Source: an uncultured Clostridia bacterium (GTDB taxonomy: Bacteria; Bacillota; Clostridia; Oscillospirales; Acutalibacteraceae). Taken from it: a DNA stretch of 5,845 bases. Within the stretch, counting starts at the first letter, position 1; each line of letters starts with the position of its first letter. A model generated the notes under the pieces. It searched no databases. It was not told the origin of the DNA and saw only the letters and a list, made by a program, of their open reading frames with translations. The position numbers were made by a program, and so were the translations under genes. Below are positions 1-5,845 of the stretch, piece after piece. Location of the stretch: the NCBI GenBank assembly GCA_947165615.1, contig CAMVBD010000109.1:1-5845 (forward strand), given 5' to 3'.

Positions 1-765
1 GAGCACGGCGCAGCGCGCGCCGCTGTGCTCCGCAAGGGCATAAAGCCCCGCAAGATCCATATTGCCCGTGCCGGCCTCCATGGCGTCGGCCTTGATAATG
101 GGCGTCATCGGCACCCCTTTCAGGCGGCTTCCGCGGTCGGTGACGTGCCAGAGCTTCATACGGGAACCCAGACGCAGCATCCAGTTCCTGGGGTCGGTGC
201 CGCCGTCCGCGAACCAGTAGCTGTCAAACTCAAAGCCGACAAGGGCGGGATCGGTGCCGTCGATGAGCAGGTCGTAGGCACGCACGCCGGGACAGACGAA
301 GCTCAGCTCCGCGTTATGGTTGTGATAAAGCAGGGAGAGCCCCTGCGCGTTCAGCGTTTCCCCTGCCCTGTTCAGGCGATCGGCAAGGCCGCGCACGGCG
401 GCTTCGTCGGCATAGTCGAAGCGGTACATCCCTGTAATGACGACGGAATCCGTGCCGAGGGCTTTAGCCTCTTCCGCTACCGTCTGCCCTTCCCGCTCAA
501 GGCTGCCGAGGTCTGTATGCAGACTGACGACCTCCAGCCCGCTCTCTTTGATGAGCGCGTTCCAGTTGAGTTTTCCGCCCTTGCCGGTGGGCATGCCGGC
601 GGCTTTCGTGAGCAGCCGGACGACAAGGGGCGAAGGATGGAGCATAAAGCGGTTGACCTCCAGCCCGTCGTATCCGGCGGCTTTGATCCTGCGTAAAGTT
701 TCTTTGGCTTCGGCGGCGGACTTTGTCACCGTGCCGAGCATGATCTGTTGGACTCCTGTTTTCAT
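1..765 (-). CDS. Sugar phosphate isomerase/epimerase (xylose isomerase-like TIM barrel), 3' end cut by window
   Basis: I translated this by hand: 255 codons stay open from the ATG at 765 to the window edge, so the C-terminus (perhaps 20-40 residues by family length) is missing. Family signs are the MKTGVQ start of beta strand 1, GYDGLEV (31-37), the YHNHNAEL motif (147-154, with candidate metal ligands H150 and E153), FEFDSYW followed by ADGGTDP (178-192; D181) and KLWHVTD (204-210; H207). These match AP-endonuclease-2/xylose-isomerase-like barrels, which isomerise, epimerise or eliminate on sugars using a divalent metal. The last expected metal-ligand Glu lies beyond the window. There is no signal peptide, so it is cytoplasmic. 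The ATG overlaps the GH2 stop (ATGA) and has AGGGGA 7 nt upstream. A second in-frame ATG at 741 also has an AGGAG upstream, but would remove the first strand. The fold is confident; the substrate is unknown. Keto-sugar isomerisation, epimerisation, or action on 3-keto-glycosides or C-glycosides are all possible. Confidence 0.88.
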   Translation of the reverse strand, partial: MKTGVQQIMLGTVTKSAAEAKETLRRIKAAGYDGLEVNRFMLHPSPLVVRLLTKAAGMPTGKGGKLNWNALIKESGLEVVSLHTDLGSLEREGQTVAEEAKALGTDSVVITGMYRFDYADEAAVRGLADRLNRAGETLNAQGLSLLYHNHNAELSFVCPGVRAYDLLIDGTDPALVGFEFDSYWFADGGTDPRNWMLRLGSRMKLWHVTDRGSRLKGVPMTPIIKADAMEAGTGNMDLAGLYALAEHSGARCAVL

Positions 766-2957
766 TTGCGTATCCCCTGAAGAATGCGGTTGAGCTGTTT
801 TATGCTCTCTTCGCCGGCGCCGCCCTGTTTTAAGAGGCTCAGCATCGTCATGCGCCCCATCATGCGCTGCAGTGCCGGATTATCCTTGACGGCCGCCGCC
901 ACGTCCCCGCGCTCGGCGGCTCCCTTGGCCATCATCGCGTCCACGATGGCGCCGGCCTGCGGGTTTGCCCTGATCTCGCCGAGGGTGTCCATGACCGAGA
1001 AGCAGGCGGGGTCTGTTTCTTCGGCGTCGAACCAGTTATTGACCGACGCCGCGGCTTTATTGAAAATATAGCTTTCGTCCGGCGTTTGGACCCGGCGCAC
1101 GGTGATGCTGTCTTCGCACCCGTCGCCCACGGCGCGGACGGTGTGCGTCCCCGTGAGCTTTACGCGGAAGGTGAAAACGGTTCTGCCCGTCTGTTCGCCG
1201 AGCTTTTCGCCGTCGACATACAGCGAGACTTTTTCGCGGTTGGAATAGACCTTCACCTCGGTCTCGGCTTCACAGCGGTTGACGTAACGCCTGCCGCAGA
1301 TATGGACGAAGGGCTCTTTTTTGTTCCACGCGGCTTTATAAAGGTAGAAAGCGTCCTTTTTGAGTTTGCGGTCGAAGGTGACGAGGCCTTTCTGGTTTTC
1401 GCCGTGCTTGCCGCCCTCGTCCCGCCCGTCGGCGGCAAAGTCGAAGAGGTTCCACACATGCGTCGCCCAGAGGTAAGGCCGGGATTCGATCATACGCAGC
1501 ATATGCTCGTGATAGAGCGCCTGATATTCTTCGGTATAGTCGCCCTTTTCAGGACGGGAAGAATGAAAGGCGGGGTTGGCGTCCGCGCCGTATTCGGAAA
1601 AGCCGATGACGCGGTCGGGGTATTTTTGGTGGAATTCGTCAAAGAACCCGTCGTTCTGCTCCAGCTCCCCCAGATACCAACCGAAATATAAATTATAGCT
1701 GCTGACGTCCGGGACGTCAAGGATGGGGGAATCGGTCTCGAGCATGAAGACGTTCGCCATCGTCGTTTTGCGCGTGGGGTCGAGACGGTGGCAGAGGGCA
1801 TGGAGAAGCCGGTGGTTTTCGAGAAGGTCTTCGGTCACGGCGGATGCGGCGGTGATCTCGTTGGACAGTCCCCACACGGCAATCGACGGATGGTTATAAC
1901 ACTGGGTGATAAGTTCCCGCATCTGGCTGAGGGTGTTTTCGCGCCCGTTTTCCATGTGCATGGTGATGTAGGGGATCTCCGCCCAGACCACGATCCCGTT
2001 TTCGTCGCAGAGATCGTAAAATTCCTGCGCATGCTGGTAGTGGGCAAGGCGAACGGTATTGGCGCCGAGCTCCCGGAGGATCGCCATGTCTCTCTCGTGG
2101 TCTTCATACGAAAGGGCATTGCCCTTGCCCTTCAGATCCCCGTGGCGGCTCACGCCCCGTAAGGGATATGGCCGGCCGTTGAGAAAGAAGCCTTTTTCGG
2201 GATCGAAGCCGAAGACCCGGCAGCCGAAGCGGGAGGAGACCTCGTCGCCGCTGTCGAGCGAAGCGCGGGCGGTATAGAGGAAGGGATCGTCAACGCCGTC
2301 CCAGAGGCGGACGTTATCTATCCGGAATTCCGCCCGGGCGTACCCGTTTTCGGACGGGACGCTTTTTTCTTCGCCATTGACGAAGAACGTCACCACGCCC
2401 CCGTTCTGCCACGTTTCGACCGTGACAAGAGCCGACTTTTTTTCAAGATCGACTTCAGGAGTGACTTTGATGCCGGGCGTGCCGTCTTTGACCAGTTCAA
2501 AATGCGTTTCGGGCACGGCGATGAGACTTGCCCCGCGGGGCAGGCCGCCGTAAAAGGTGAAGTCCGCCTTCTGCGGGTAGACCCGGTCGTTATCTTCGTT
2601 CGACACGGCGACGGCGAGAAGATTTTCGGTCTTCCGGGTTTTGGGCAGCTCTACGCGGAAGACGGAATAGCCCCCGTCGTGGCGGCACAGAAGCTCTCCG
2701 TTATACCAGACCTCCGCCGACATGGCGGCGGCGCCGAACTCAATAAAGACGCGCTCTCCCGCAAGCTCCTCTTGCGGCAGGAGATACCAGCATCTGCCGC
2801 GGTGATAATCGTTGCCGCCGTCCTGTCCGTCGACAGCGTTCCAGGTGTGCGGCAGAGAGACGCGCTCCCCCTGCGCCATATAGGAGACGGCCTGCGGCAA
2901 AGGGATATCGGCTTTCAGAAAGCGCCAGCCGTCAGTAAGCGAAGTGATTTTACGCAT
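762..2957 (-). CDS. Glycoside hydrolase family 2 enzyme (beta-galactosidase/beta-glucuronidase-like), cytoplasmic
   Basis: The protein has 731 residues from the ATG at 2957. It should be a retaining exo-glycosidase. Domain order by eye: GH2 sugar-binding jelly roll (about 5-150, including SLPHTWNAVDGQDGG), Ig-like domain (about 155-245), TIM barrel (about 250-545), a second Ig-like domain (about 548-622, with KVYSNREKVSLYVDGE), and a helical tail (about 625-731). Barrel motifs are GVSRHGD (268-274), NTVRLAHY (300-307), WAEIP (325-329), WGLSNE with the likely acid/base E367, and GFSEYG with the likely nucleophile E455. ENQKGLVTFDRK (520-531) follows a WNLFDF segment; its N521-x-K523 sits where beta-glucuronidases carry their carboxylate-binding N-x-K, but related motifs occur in other GH2 enzymes. 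No signal peptide is visible, fitting hydrolysis after uptake by the symporter. An upstream in-frame TTG at 2975 is rejected because it overlaps the ribosome site. Family membership is very secure; substrate specificity is not. Confidence 0.95.
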   Translation of the reverse strand: MRKITSLTDGWRFLKADIPLPQAVSYMAQGERVSLPHTWNAVDGQDGGNDYHRGRCWYLLPQEELAGERVFIEFGAAAMSAEVWYNGELLCRHDGGYSVFRVELPKTRKTENLLAVAVSNEDNDRVYPQKADFTFYGGLPRGASLIAVPETHFELVKDGTPGIKVTPEVDLEKKSALVTVETWQNGGVVTFFVNGEEKSVPSENGYARAEFRIDNVRLWDGVDDPFLYTARASLDSGDEVSSRFGCRVFGFDPEKGFFLNGRPYPLRGVSRHGDLKGKGNALSYEDHERDMAILRELGANTVRLAHYQHAQEFYDLCDENGIVVWAEIPYITMHMENGRENTLSQMRELITQCYNHPSIAVWGLSNEITAASAVTEDLLENHRLLHALCHRLDPTRKTTMANVFMLETDSPILDVPDVSSYNLYFGWYLGELEQNDGFFDEFHQKYPDRVIGFSEYGADANPAFHSSRPEKGDYTEEYQALYHEHMLRMIESRPYLWATHVWNLFDFAADGRDEGGKHGENQKGLVTFDRKLKKDAFYLYKAAWNKKEPFVHICGRRYVNRCEAETEVKVYSNREKVSLYVDGEKLGEQTGRTVFTFRVKLTGTHTVRAVGDGCEDSITVRRVQTPDESYIFNKAAASVNNWFDAEETDPACFSVMDTLGEIRANPQAGAIVDAMMAKGAAERGDVAAAVKDNPALQRMMGRMTMLSLLKQGGAGEESIKQLNRILQGIRK
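773..778 (-). promoter_or_regulatory. Ribosome binding site of the isomerase/epimerase gene
   Basis: AGGGGA lies 7 nt before the ATG at 765, inside the last codons of the GH2 gene. The ATGA stop-start overlap (762-765) suggests reinitiation by the same ribosomes. Confidence 0.75.
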
Positions 2958-4473
2958 TGTCGGACGCTCCCTCAAGTTCGGCCTTTTTGTCGGCGATGCG
3001 CTTCTGCACGTTCACCATTTCTTCCTTTGTGAGTTTGCAGCGGCGCATGGCAATGAGCGTGCAGATCCAGCCGAGGATGGCAAGGCCGTATCTGAGGAAC
3101 ATGGTCACGCCGAAGATCGCCCCCGTGGGGGAATCGCCGGGCTGCGGCAGGGTGGCAGTATAGCCGATGAGGGCGACACAACCGGTCGCGATCAGTTCGG
3201 AGAAGGAGGAGACAAGTTTATCCACAAGGCTGTAGGTGCCGGCGATCACAGCGGGGGTGTATTTGCCGCTGCGGTCGAGTTCATAGTCGATCACGTCCGC
3301 CATAAAGGCCGTGCCCGCCGTTGTGCCCGCCATCATAAAGCCGTTGCAGATAAGGGTGAGCAGGATATAGAGGATCATTGTGACGCCGAGGTTGGCGATG
3401 GAATGCGTGCCCACCGTGAACCATGTGACGGTGAAGAAGGCGATCATGGCGAGGTTGGCGTAAATGCAATACTTCGCCCAGTTGACGATGCCTACCTTAT
3501 TGCCGTGCTTGCCGCAGTATTTCGCGCCGATGATGGCAAAAATGATGGAGGGCAGCATACCGCCCACGGACAGATAGGTGGCGATGGTCATATTGCCGAT
3601 GAGAATGCCCGAGAGCATGGTCGCCACGATCGCGGCGCCGCTCGCCTTCTGGGCGATCTTGTCGGAGGCAGCGGAGATGATATAGGCCTGCAGGGGCTTA
3701 TTGTGGGCAAGGACCTCAAGCATATCCTTGAGCTTCAGGCGCTCTTCGGTCTTCTTGGTGCCTCTGAAGTTTTCGGGCTTGTCGTATTCACTGATGCCGA
3801 TGCACGCGAGCAGCACGCCCACGAAGGAGACGACGACGGTCACGATCGCGGCGACGGTGAGATAGGTCTGGTTATAGTTGGCAACGGTCTCGCCCGCTTC
3901 GTTCACCACCTGCTCGCCGAAGCGCGGCAGCAGGACGGAGTTGAGGATGATGGTGAAGGCCATGGGCACGATGTAATTGAACACGGTGCTCCACACGCCC
4001 ACGGTGGGGCGCTGTTTGGGGTCGTTGGTCATGAGGGCGGGCAGGGTCTGCGCCGTCATGTTGACTATGGTATAGCCGATGAGGTGGAGCATATAGGTGG
4101 CCAGGAAGACCGGGATGCCGAAGCCCTTGCTCGACGTCCATGAGAAGAGGAGCATGAGCCCCAGCGACTGAATGAGCCAGCCCAGCAGCATCAGGGGGCG
4201 CACCTTGCCCCAGCGGGTGTTGAAGCGGTCGTAAAGGAAGGCGAGCAGCGGGTCGGTGATTGCGTCGAAGATGCGGGTGAAGGTAAGCAGTCCGCCCACG
4301 ATCAGGGTGGTGATGCCGTAGCCGATGCTGGCGGCATAGGAGGCCTGTCCGATGAAGATGTAGATGGCCATGCCGTTGAGGGCGTTGGCTGCGACTAAAA
4401 TGATCTGCCAGAGTTTTGCTTTGCGGTACTGTACCCCGTCGGTCCCGGCGGGAGAAGCGTGCAGCTTTGCCAT
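2950..4473 (-). CDS. GPH-family (MelB/UidB-like) sugar:cation symporter
   Basis: The protein has 507 residues from the ATG at 4473, slightly long for the glycoside-pentoside-hexuronide:cation symporter family (usually about 450-500). Around 12 hydrophobic segments are visible, the first two near residues 22-43 and 50-70. The family signature after segment 2 reads RIFDAITDPL, then DRFNTRWGKVRP (67-93). D70 and D74 match the pair of acidic residues that bind the coupling cation in MelB. A second GPH motif, LPALMTNDPKQRP, lies at 144-156, and a charged cytoplasmic loop at about 227-257 separates the two six-helix halves. The C-terminus is a charged tail (LTKEEMVNVQKRIADKKAEL). It is an inner-membrane importer, probably of a small glycoside or oligosaccharide, using Na+ or H+. 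It is the first gene of the operon, behind its own promoter. Upstream in-frame TTG and ATG codons (4551, 4533) lie at or before the -10 element, so they should not be in the transcript. Confidence 0.95.
   Translation of the reverse strand: MAKLHASPAGTDGVQYRKAKLWQIILVAANALNGMAIYIFIGQASYAASIGYGITTLIVGGLLTFTRIFDAITDPLLAFLYDRFNTRWGKVRPLMLLGWLIQSLGLMLLFSWTSSKGFGIPVFLATYMLHLIGYTIVNMTAQTLPALMTNDPKQRPTVGVWSTVFNYIVPMAFTIILNSVLLPRFGEQVVNEAGETVANYNQTYLTVAAIVTVVVSFVGVLLACIGISEYDKPENFRGTKKTEERLKLKDMLEVLAHNKPLQAYIISAASDKIAQKASGAAIVATMLSGILIGNMTIATYLSVGGMLPSIIFAIIGAKYCGKHGNKVGIVNWAKYCIYANLAMIAFFTVTWFTVGTHSIANLGVTMILYILLTLICNGFMMAGTTAGTAFMADVIDYELDRSGKYTPAVIAGTYSLVDKLVSSFSELIATGCVALIGYTATLPQPGDSPTGAIFGVTMFLRYGLAILGWICTLIAMRRCKLTKEEMVNVQKRIADKKAELEGASDNA
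2967..2973 (-). promoter_or_regulatory. Ribosome binding site deciding the GH2 start
   Basis: GAGGGAG lies 9 nt before the ATG at 2957, inside the end of the symporter gene. The in-frame TTG six codons upstream overlaps this site, so the shorter start is preferred. The GH2 ATG then overlaps the symporter stop by 8 bp (2950-2957). Confidence 0.82.
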
Positions 4474-4481
4474 GATGATTT

Positions 4482-4486
4482 TCCTC
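4482..4486 (-). promoter_or_regulatory. Ribosome binding site deciding the symporter start
   Basis: GAGGA on the minus strand lies 8 nt before the ATG at 4473. The upstream in-frame candidates lack a well-placed site and lie at or before the -10. This fixes the protein at 507 residues, beginning MAKLHASPAG. Confidence 0.8.
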
Positions 4487-4500
4487 TTTTCATTAGTCTG

Positions 4501-4524
4501 GAAGGACGGGTCCGAGCCCCCTTC
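4501..4524 (-). other. Hairpin in the operon 5' leader
   Basis: On the minus strand GAAGGG can pair with the closing TCCTTC (five Watson-Crick pairs and one G-U), with two further G-C pairs inward past one mismatch. It lies at the very start of the predicted transcript and ends 27 nt before the symporter ATG. No U-run follows in the operon direction, so it is not a terminator there. It may protect the 5' end or be incidental. Confidence 0.4.
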
Positions 4525-4531
4525 CTTTTTC

Positions 4532-4560
4532 ATTATAAAGAAGACCCCCAACGGCGTAAA
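4532..4560 (-). promoter_or_regulatory. Sigma-A promoter of the symporter-GH2-isomerase operon
   Basis: Read on the minus strand, a perfect TATAAT -10 (4537-4532) lies 17 bp from a TTTACG -35 (4560-4555, four of six consensus matches). The transcript should start near 4525 and carry a leader of about 50 nt before the symporter ATG. This placement rules out the longer symporter starts at 4551 and 4533. The weak -35 fits dependence on an activator, and the phased repeats abut it. The match is by eye only. Confidence 0.7.
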
Positions 4561-4589
4561 GTCAAAATATCCAGTAAAATGTCAAAAAT
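4556..4589. promoter_or_regulatory. Candidate AraC-type operator: two direct repeats in 20-bp phase
   Basis: GTAAAGTCAAAAT (4556-4568) is followed by GTAAAATGTCAAAAAT (4574-4589). The GTCAAAA cores at 4561 and 4581 are exactly 20 bp apart, two helical turns on the same face, and the proximal copy abuts and overlaps the operon -35. AraC-family dimers typically bind direct repeats about 21 bp apart in this position to activate. That the neighbouring regulator binds here is inference. Confidence 0.5.
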
Positions 4590-4611
4590 TCAGGAAGTTT
4601 GAAAATTCATA

Positions 4612-4625
4612 AAAATCGTGATTTT
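4612..4625. repeat. Perfect 14-bp inverted repeat in the divergent region
   Basis: AAAATC (4612-4617), a 2-bp centre GT, and GATTTT (4620-4625) form a perfect inverted repeat. It sits between the two promoters, about 24 bp before the regulator -35 and about 50 bp before the operon -35. It could be an operator for a dimeric regulator, but a short AT-rich palindrome can arise by chance in such sequence. Confidence 0.35.
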
Positions 4626-4648
4626 GTTGAGTTTTCTTTATCGTTTAT

Positions 4649-4677
4649 TTGATTTTTTTGTTCGGGAATGATAAAAT
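4649..4677 (+). promoter_or_regulatory. Sigma-A promoter of the AraC-family regulator
   Basis: TTGATT (4649-4654) is 17 bp from TAAAAT (4672-4677). The -10 is preceded by TG one base upstream (4669-4670), which makes it an extended -10. The start should fall near 4684, giving a very short leader that begins about at the AAAGGA ribosome site. A T-rich stretch (about 4635-4659) covers and precedes the -35. The match is by eye only. Confidence 0.65.
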
Positions 4678-4684
4678 AGAAAAG

Positions 4685-4690
4685 AAAGGA
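4685..4690 (+). promoter_or_regulatory. Ribosome binding site of the AraC-family regulator
   Basis: AAAGGA lies 10 nt before the ATG at 4701, at the upper end of normal spacing. It is within a few bases of the predicted transcription start, so translation may be modest. Confidence 0.6.
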
Positions 4691-4700
4691 CGTGGTTTCC

Positions 4701-5845
4701 ATGACCGAAGGCATTACCCGCGCGGAACAAAATCTGCTCTTGCTGCAGTCCATGCTGCCGGTGGGGGAAAAGCTCTATATCTGGTGCTACGCCCCCGACG
4801 GGCGTCTGATCGCCTCCTCCTGTCCCGAAGGGCAGCAAGGTGCGCTCGACAAGGCTTTCTCGGCCCTCGGGGGAAAACAAAAAGCGCTGGCGCTGGCAGC
4901 GGACAAAGATGAACGCGTCCCGCGCCTGATCGGCTCAGGCGTCGGCATGCAATGGAGCGTTACCTTTGAGGCGGAGCGCAAACGGGATCTGTTTTTCGTG
5001 ATCGGTCCGGTCTTTTATACTCCGCCCGAGCCCCAGGCCCTGCGCGCAGCCCTCTACGCCGAGGCAAACGGACGCGGACAGACGGACTGGATCCGCGCGA
5101 TGTGCGCCGAGGTTTCCGCCATGCCGGTGATGAGCTACGCGGTCTTCTCCCGCTATGTGACCATGGTGCACAACACCCTCACGGGCAAGCAGCTGGGGCT
5201 CGAAGCCCTGCAGGAGACTTTACCCGGGGCCCCCGGCCCCGCCGCCGCGCCGGCGGGAGAACGCGACCGTATGCGGGTCTATAGGGCGGAGCGCGCGCTT
5301 CTTGACATGGTGCGCACAGGCGACGTCAACTATCAGGGCGCGCTGCAGTACAGCGTGGCTCTGAGCCCCGGCGTGCCGGTGGCGGGCAAGGACCCTTTGC
5401 GGCAGATGAAGACCAGCGTGATCGTGTTTACCACCCTCGTCACCCGCGCCGCCATGGAAGGCGGCCTCTCGCCCGAGGTAGCCTATTCGCTGGGCGACAG
5501 CTATATCCAGTCCGCCGAGGATTGCCGCGACAGCGGGGAGCTTTCCGCACTGGCAGGGGCAATGTATCATGATTTTATCTGCCGCGTGCACTACGCGCGG
5601 GCAAATCCCGGCTATTCCTTCGCTGTGCAGAAATGCTGCGACTACATCGAGTTAAGCCTCGGCAAAAAGGTGCGCGTGGCGGATCTCGCCGCGCTCGTGG
5701 GGTATACCGAATATTATCTGACCGTAAAATTCAGGAACGAGACGGGCAGATCCCTAAGCGAATACATCCGCGACGCGAAGATCGCCAGAGCAAAGACCCT
5801 GCTGGACGCGACCGACCTGACCGTAGCCGAAATCTCCGACCGCCT
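4701..5845 (+). CDS. AraC-family transcriptional regulator, 3' end cut by window
   Basis: I translated this by hand: 381 codons stay open from the ATG at 4701 to the window edge. Residues 1-170 look like a sensory domain (VGMQWSVTFEAE at 81-92 and FFVIGPVFYT at 98-107), resembling the PAS-like input domains of clostridial AraC regulators. An Ala/Pro-rich linker (about 174-187) follows. A helical region then carries the core seen in many Firmicutes AraC proteins: DPLRQ (231-235), TRAAMEGGLSPEVAYSLGDSYI (248-269) and CRVH. The DNA-binding domain starts near 307, with the first helix-turn-helix at about 323-348 (VADLAALVGYTEYYLTVKF). The second begins at 373 (LTVAEISD) and is interrupted by the window end. 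It is divergent from the sugar operon, which it most likely activates in response to the imported substrate. The start has AAAGGA 10 nt upstream and a promoter just before it. The family call is secure; the ligand is unknown. Confidence 0.93.
   Translation, partial: MTEGITRAEQNLLLLQSMLPVGEKLYIWCYAPDGRLIASSCPEGQQGALDKAFSALGGKQKALALAADKDERVPRLIGSGVGMQWSVTFEAERKRDLFFVIGPVFYTPPEPQALRAALYAEANGRGQTDWIRAMCAEVSAMPVMSYAVFSRYVTMVHNTLTGKQLGLEALQETLPGAPGPAAAPAGERDRMRVYRAERALLDMVRTGDVNYQGALQYSVALSPGVPVAGKDPLRQMKTSVIVFTTLVTRAAMEGGLSPEVAYSLGDSYIQSAEDCRDSGELSALAGAMYHDFICRVHYARANPGYSFAVQKCCDYIELSLGKKVRVADLAALVGYTEYYLTVKFRNETGRSLSEYIRDAKIARAKTLLDATDLTVAEISDR

Noticed and set aside
25..696. An open frame of 223 codons on the plus strand over the isomerase gene
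   Set aside because: The minus strand there reads a complete isomerase/epimerase barrel with YHNHNAEL and KLWHVTD motifs; the plus-strand product has no recognisable features.
2958..2975. An earlier TTG start for the GH2 enzyme, adding MRERPT
   Set aside because: The TTG overlaps the GAGGGAG ribosome site that serves the ATG at 2957, and GH2 proteins usually begin close to the conserved DGWRF segment.
2944..4143. A long open frame of 399 codons on the plus strand, antisense to the symporter
   Set aside because: The sense strand encodes a clear 12-helix GPH symporter with family motifs. The antisense product is Gly/Asp/His-rich without any domain, as expected for the reverse frame of a GC-rich membrane protein gene.
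4501..4530. A plus-strand rho-independent terminator (stem followed by CTTTTT)
   Set aside because: No plus-strand gene ends before it, and the stem carries a mismatch; it is better treated as a leader hairpin of the minus-strand operon.
4474..4551. Longer symporter starts (TTG at 4551, ATG at 4533)
   Set aside because: The ATG at 4533 falls inside the predicted -10 and the TTG lies upstream of it, so neither should be in the mRNA. The added residues are hydrophilic and not conserved in the family.
1..5845. CRISPR arrays, tRNA or rRNA genes, insertion sequences, phage or defence genes
   Set aside because: No regularly spaced repeats, cloverleaf-like segments, transposase motifs or terminal inverted repeats were seen. 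The window is filled by four metabolic and regulatory genes and one 227-bp spacer.

Overview
The window looks like an ordinary chromosomal carbohydrate-utilisation locus from a GC-rich Firmicute, most likely a gut Clostridia lineage such as Oscillospirales or Christensenellales. The reasons are the strong AGGAGG-like ribosome sites, an AraC regulator with the DPLRQ...GGLSPE core common in Clostridia and Bacilli, a GPH-type sugar symporter, and a GH2 enzyme with a helical tail of a kind I associate with Clostridia. The taxonomic call is inference; no rRNA or marker gene is present.

Layout: almost everything is coding. From 4473 down to 1 on the minus strand runs a tight three-gene operon: a GPH-family (MelB/UidB-like) sugar:cation symporter (4473-2950), a cytoplasmic GH2 glycoside hydrolase (2957-762), and a xylose-isomerase-like sugar phosphate isomerase/epimerase (765 to beyond position 1, C-terminus cut by the window). 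The genes overlap by 8 bp and 4 bp, so they are probably translationally coupled. Diverging from them on the plus strand is an AraC-family activator (4701 to beyond 5845, cut in its second helix-turn-helix).

The 227-bp AT-rich divergent region (4474-4700) holds a good sigma-A promoter for each direction. It also has a pair of GTCAAAA direct repeats exactly 20 bp apart abutting the operon -35, a 14-bp perfect palindrome (4612-4625), and a hairpin in the operon leader (4501-4524).

Working model (inference): the AraC regulator senses a sugar or glycoside, binds the phased repeats and activates the operon. The symporter imports an intact small glycoside, the GH2 enzyme cleaves it in the cytoplasm, and the isomerase/epimerase-fold protein processes the released or a modified sugar. 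The substrate cannot be fixed. An N-x-K motif in the GH2 enzyme leaves a uronide (beta-glucuronide or beta-galacturonide) possible beside the default beta-galactoside. I did not find an obviously new system. The points most worth a second look are the GH2 C-terminal helical tail, the GH2 specificity motif, the role of the isomerase-fold partner, and the phased operator.
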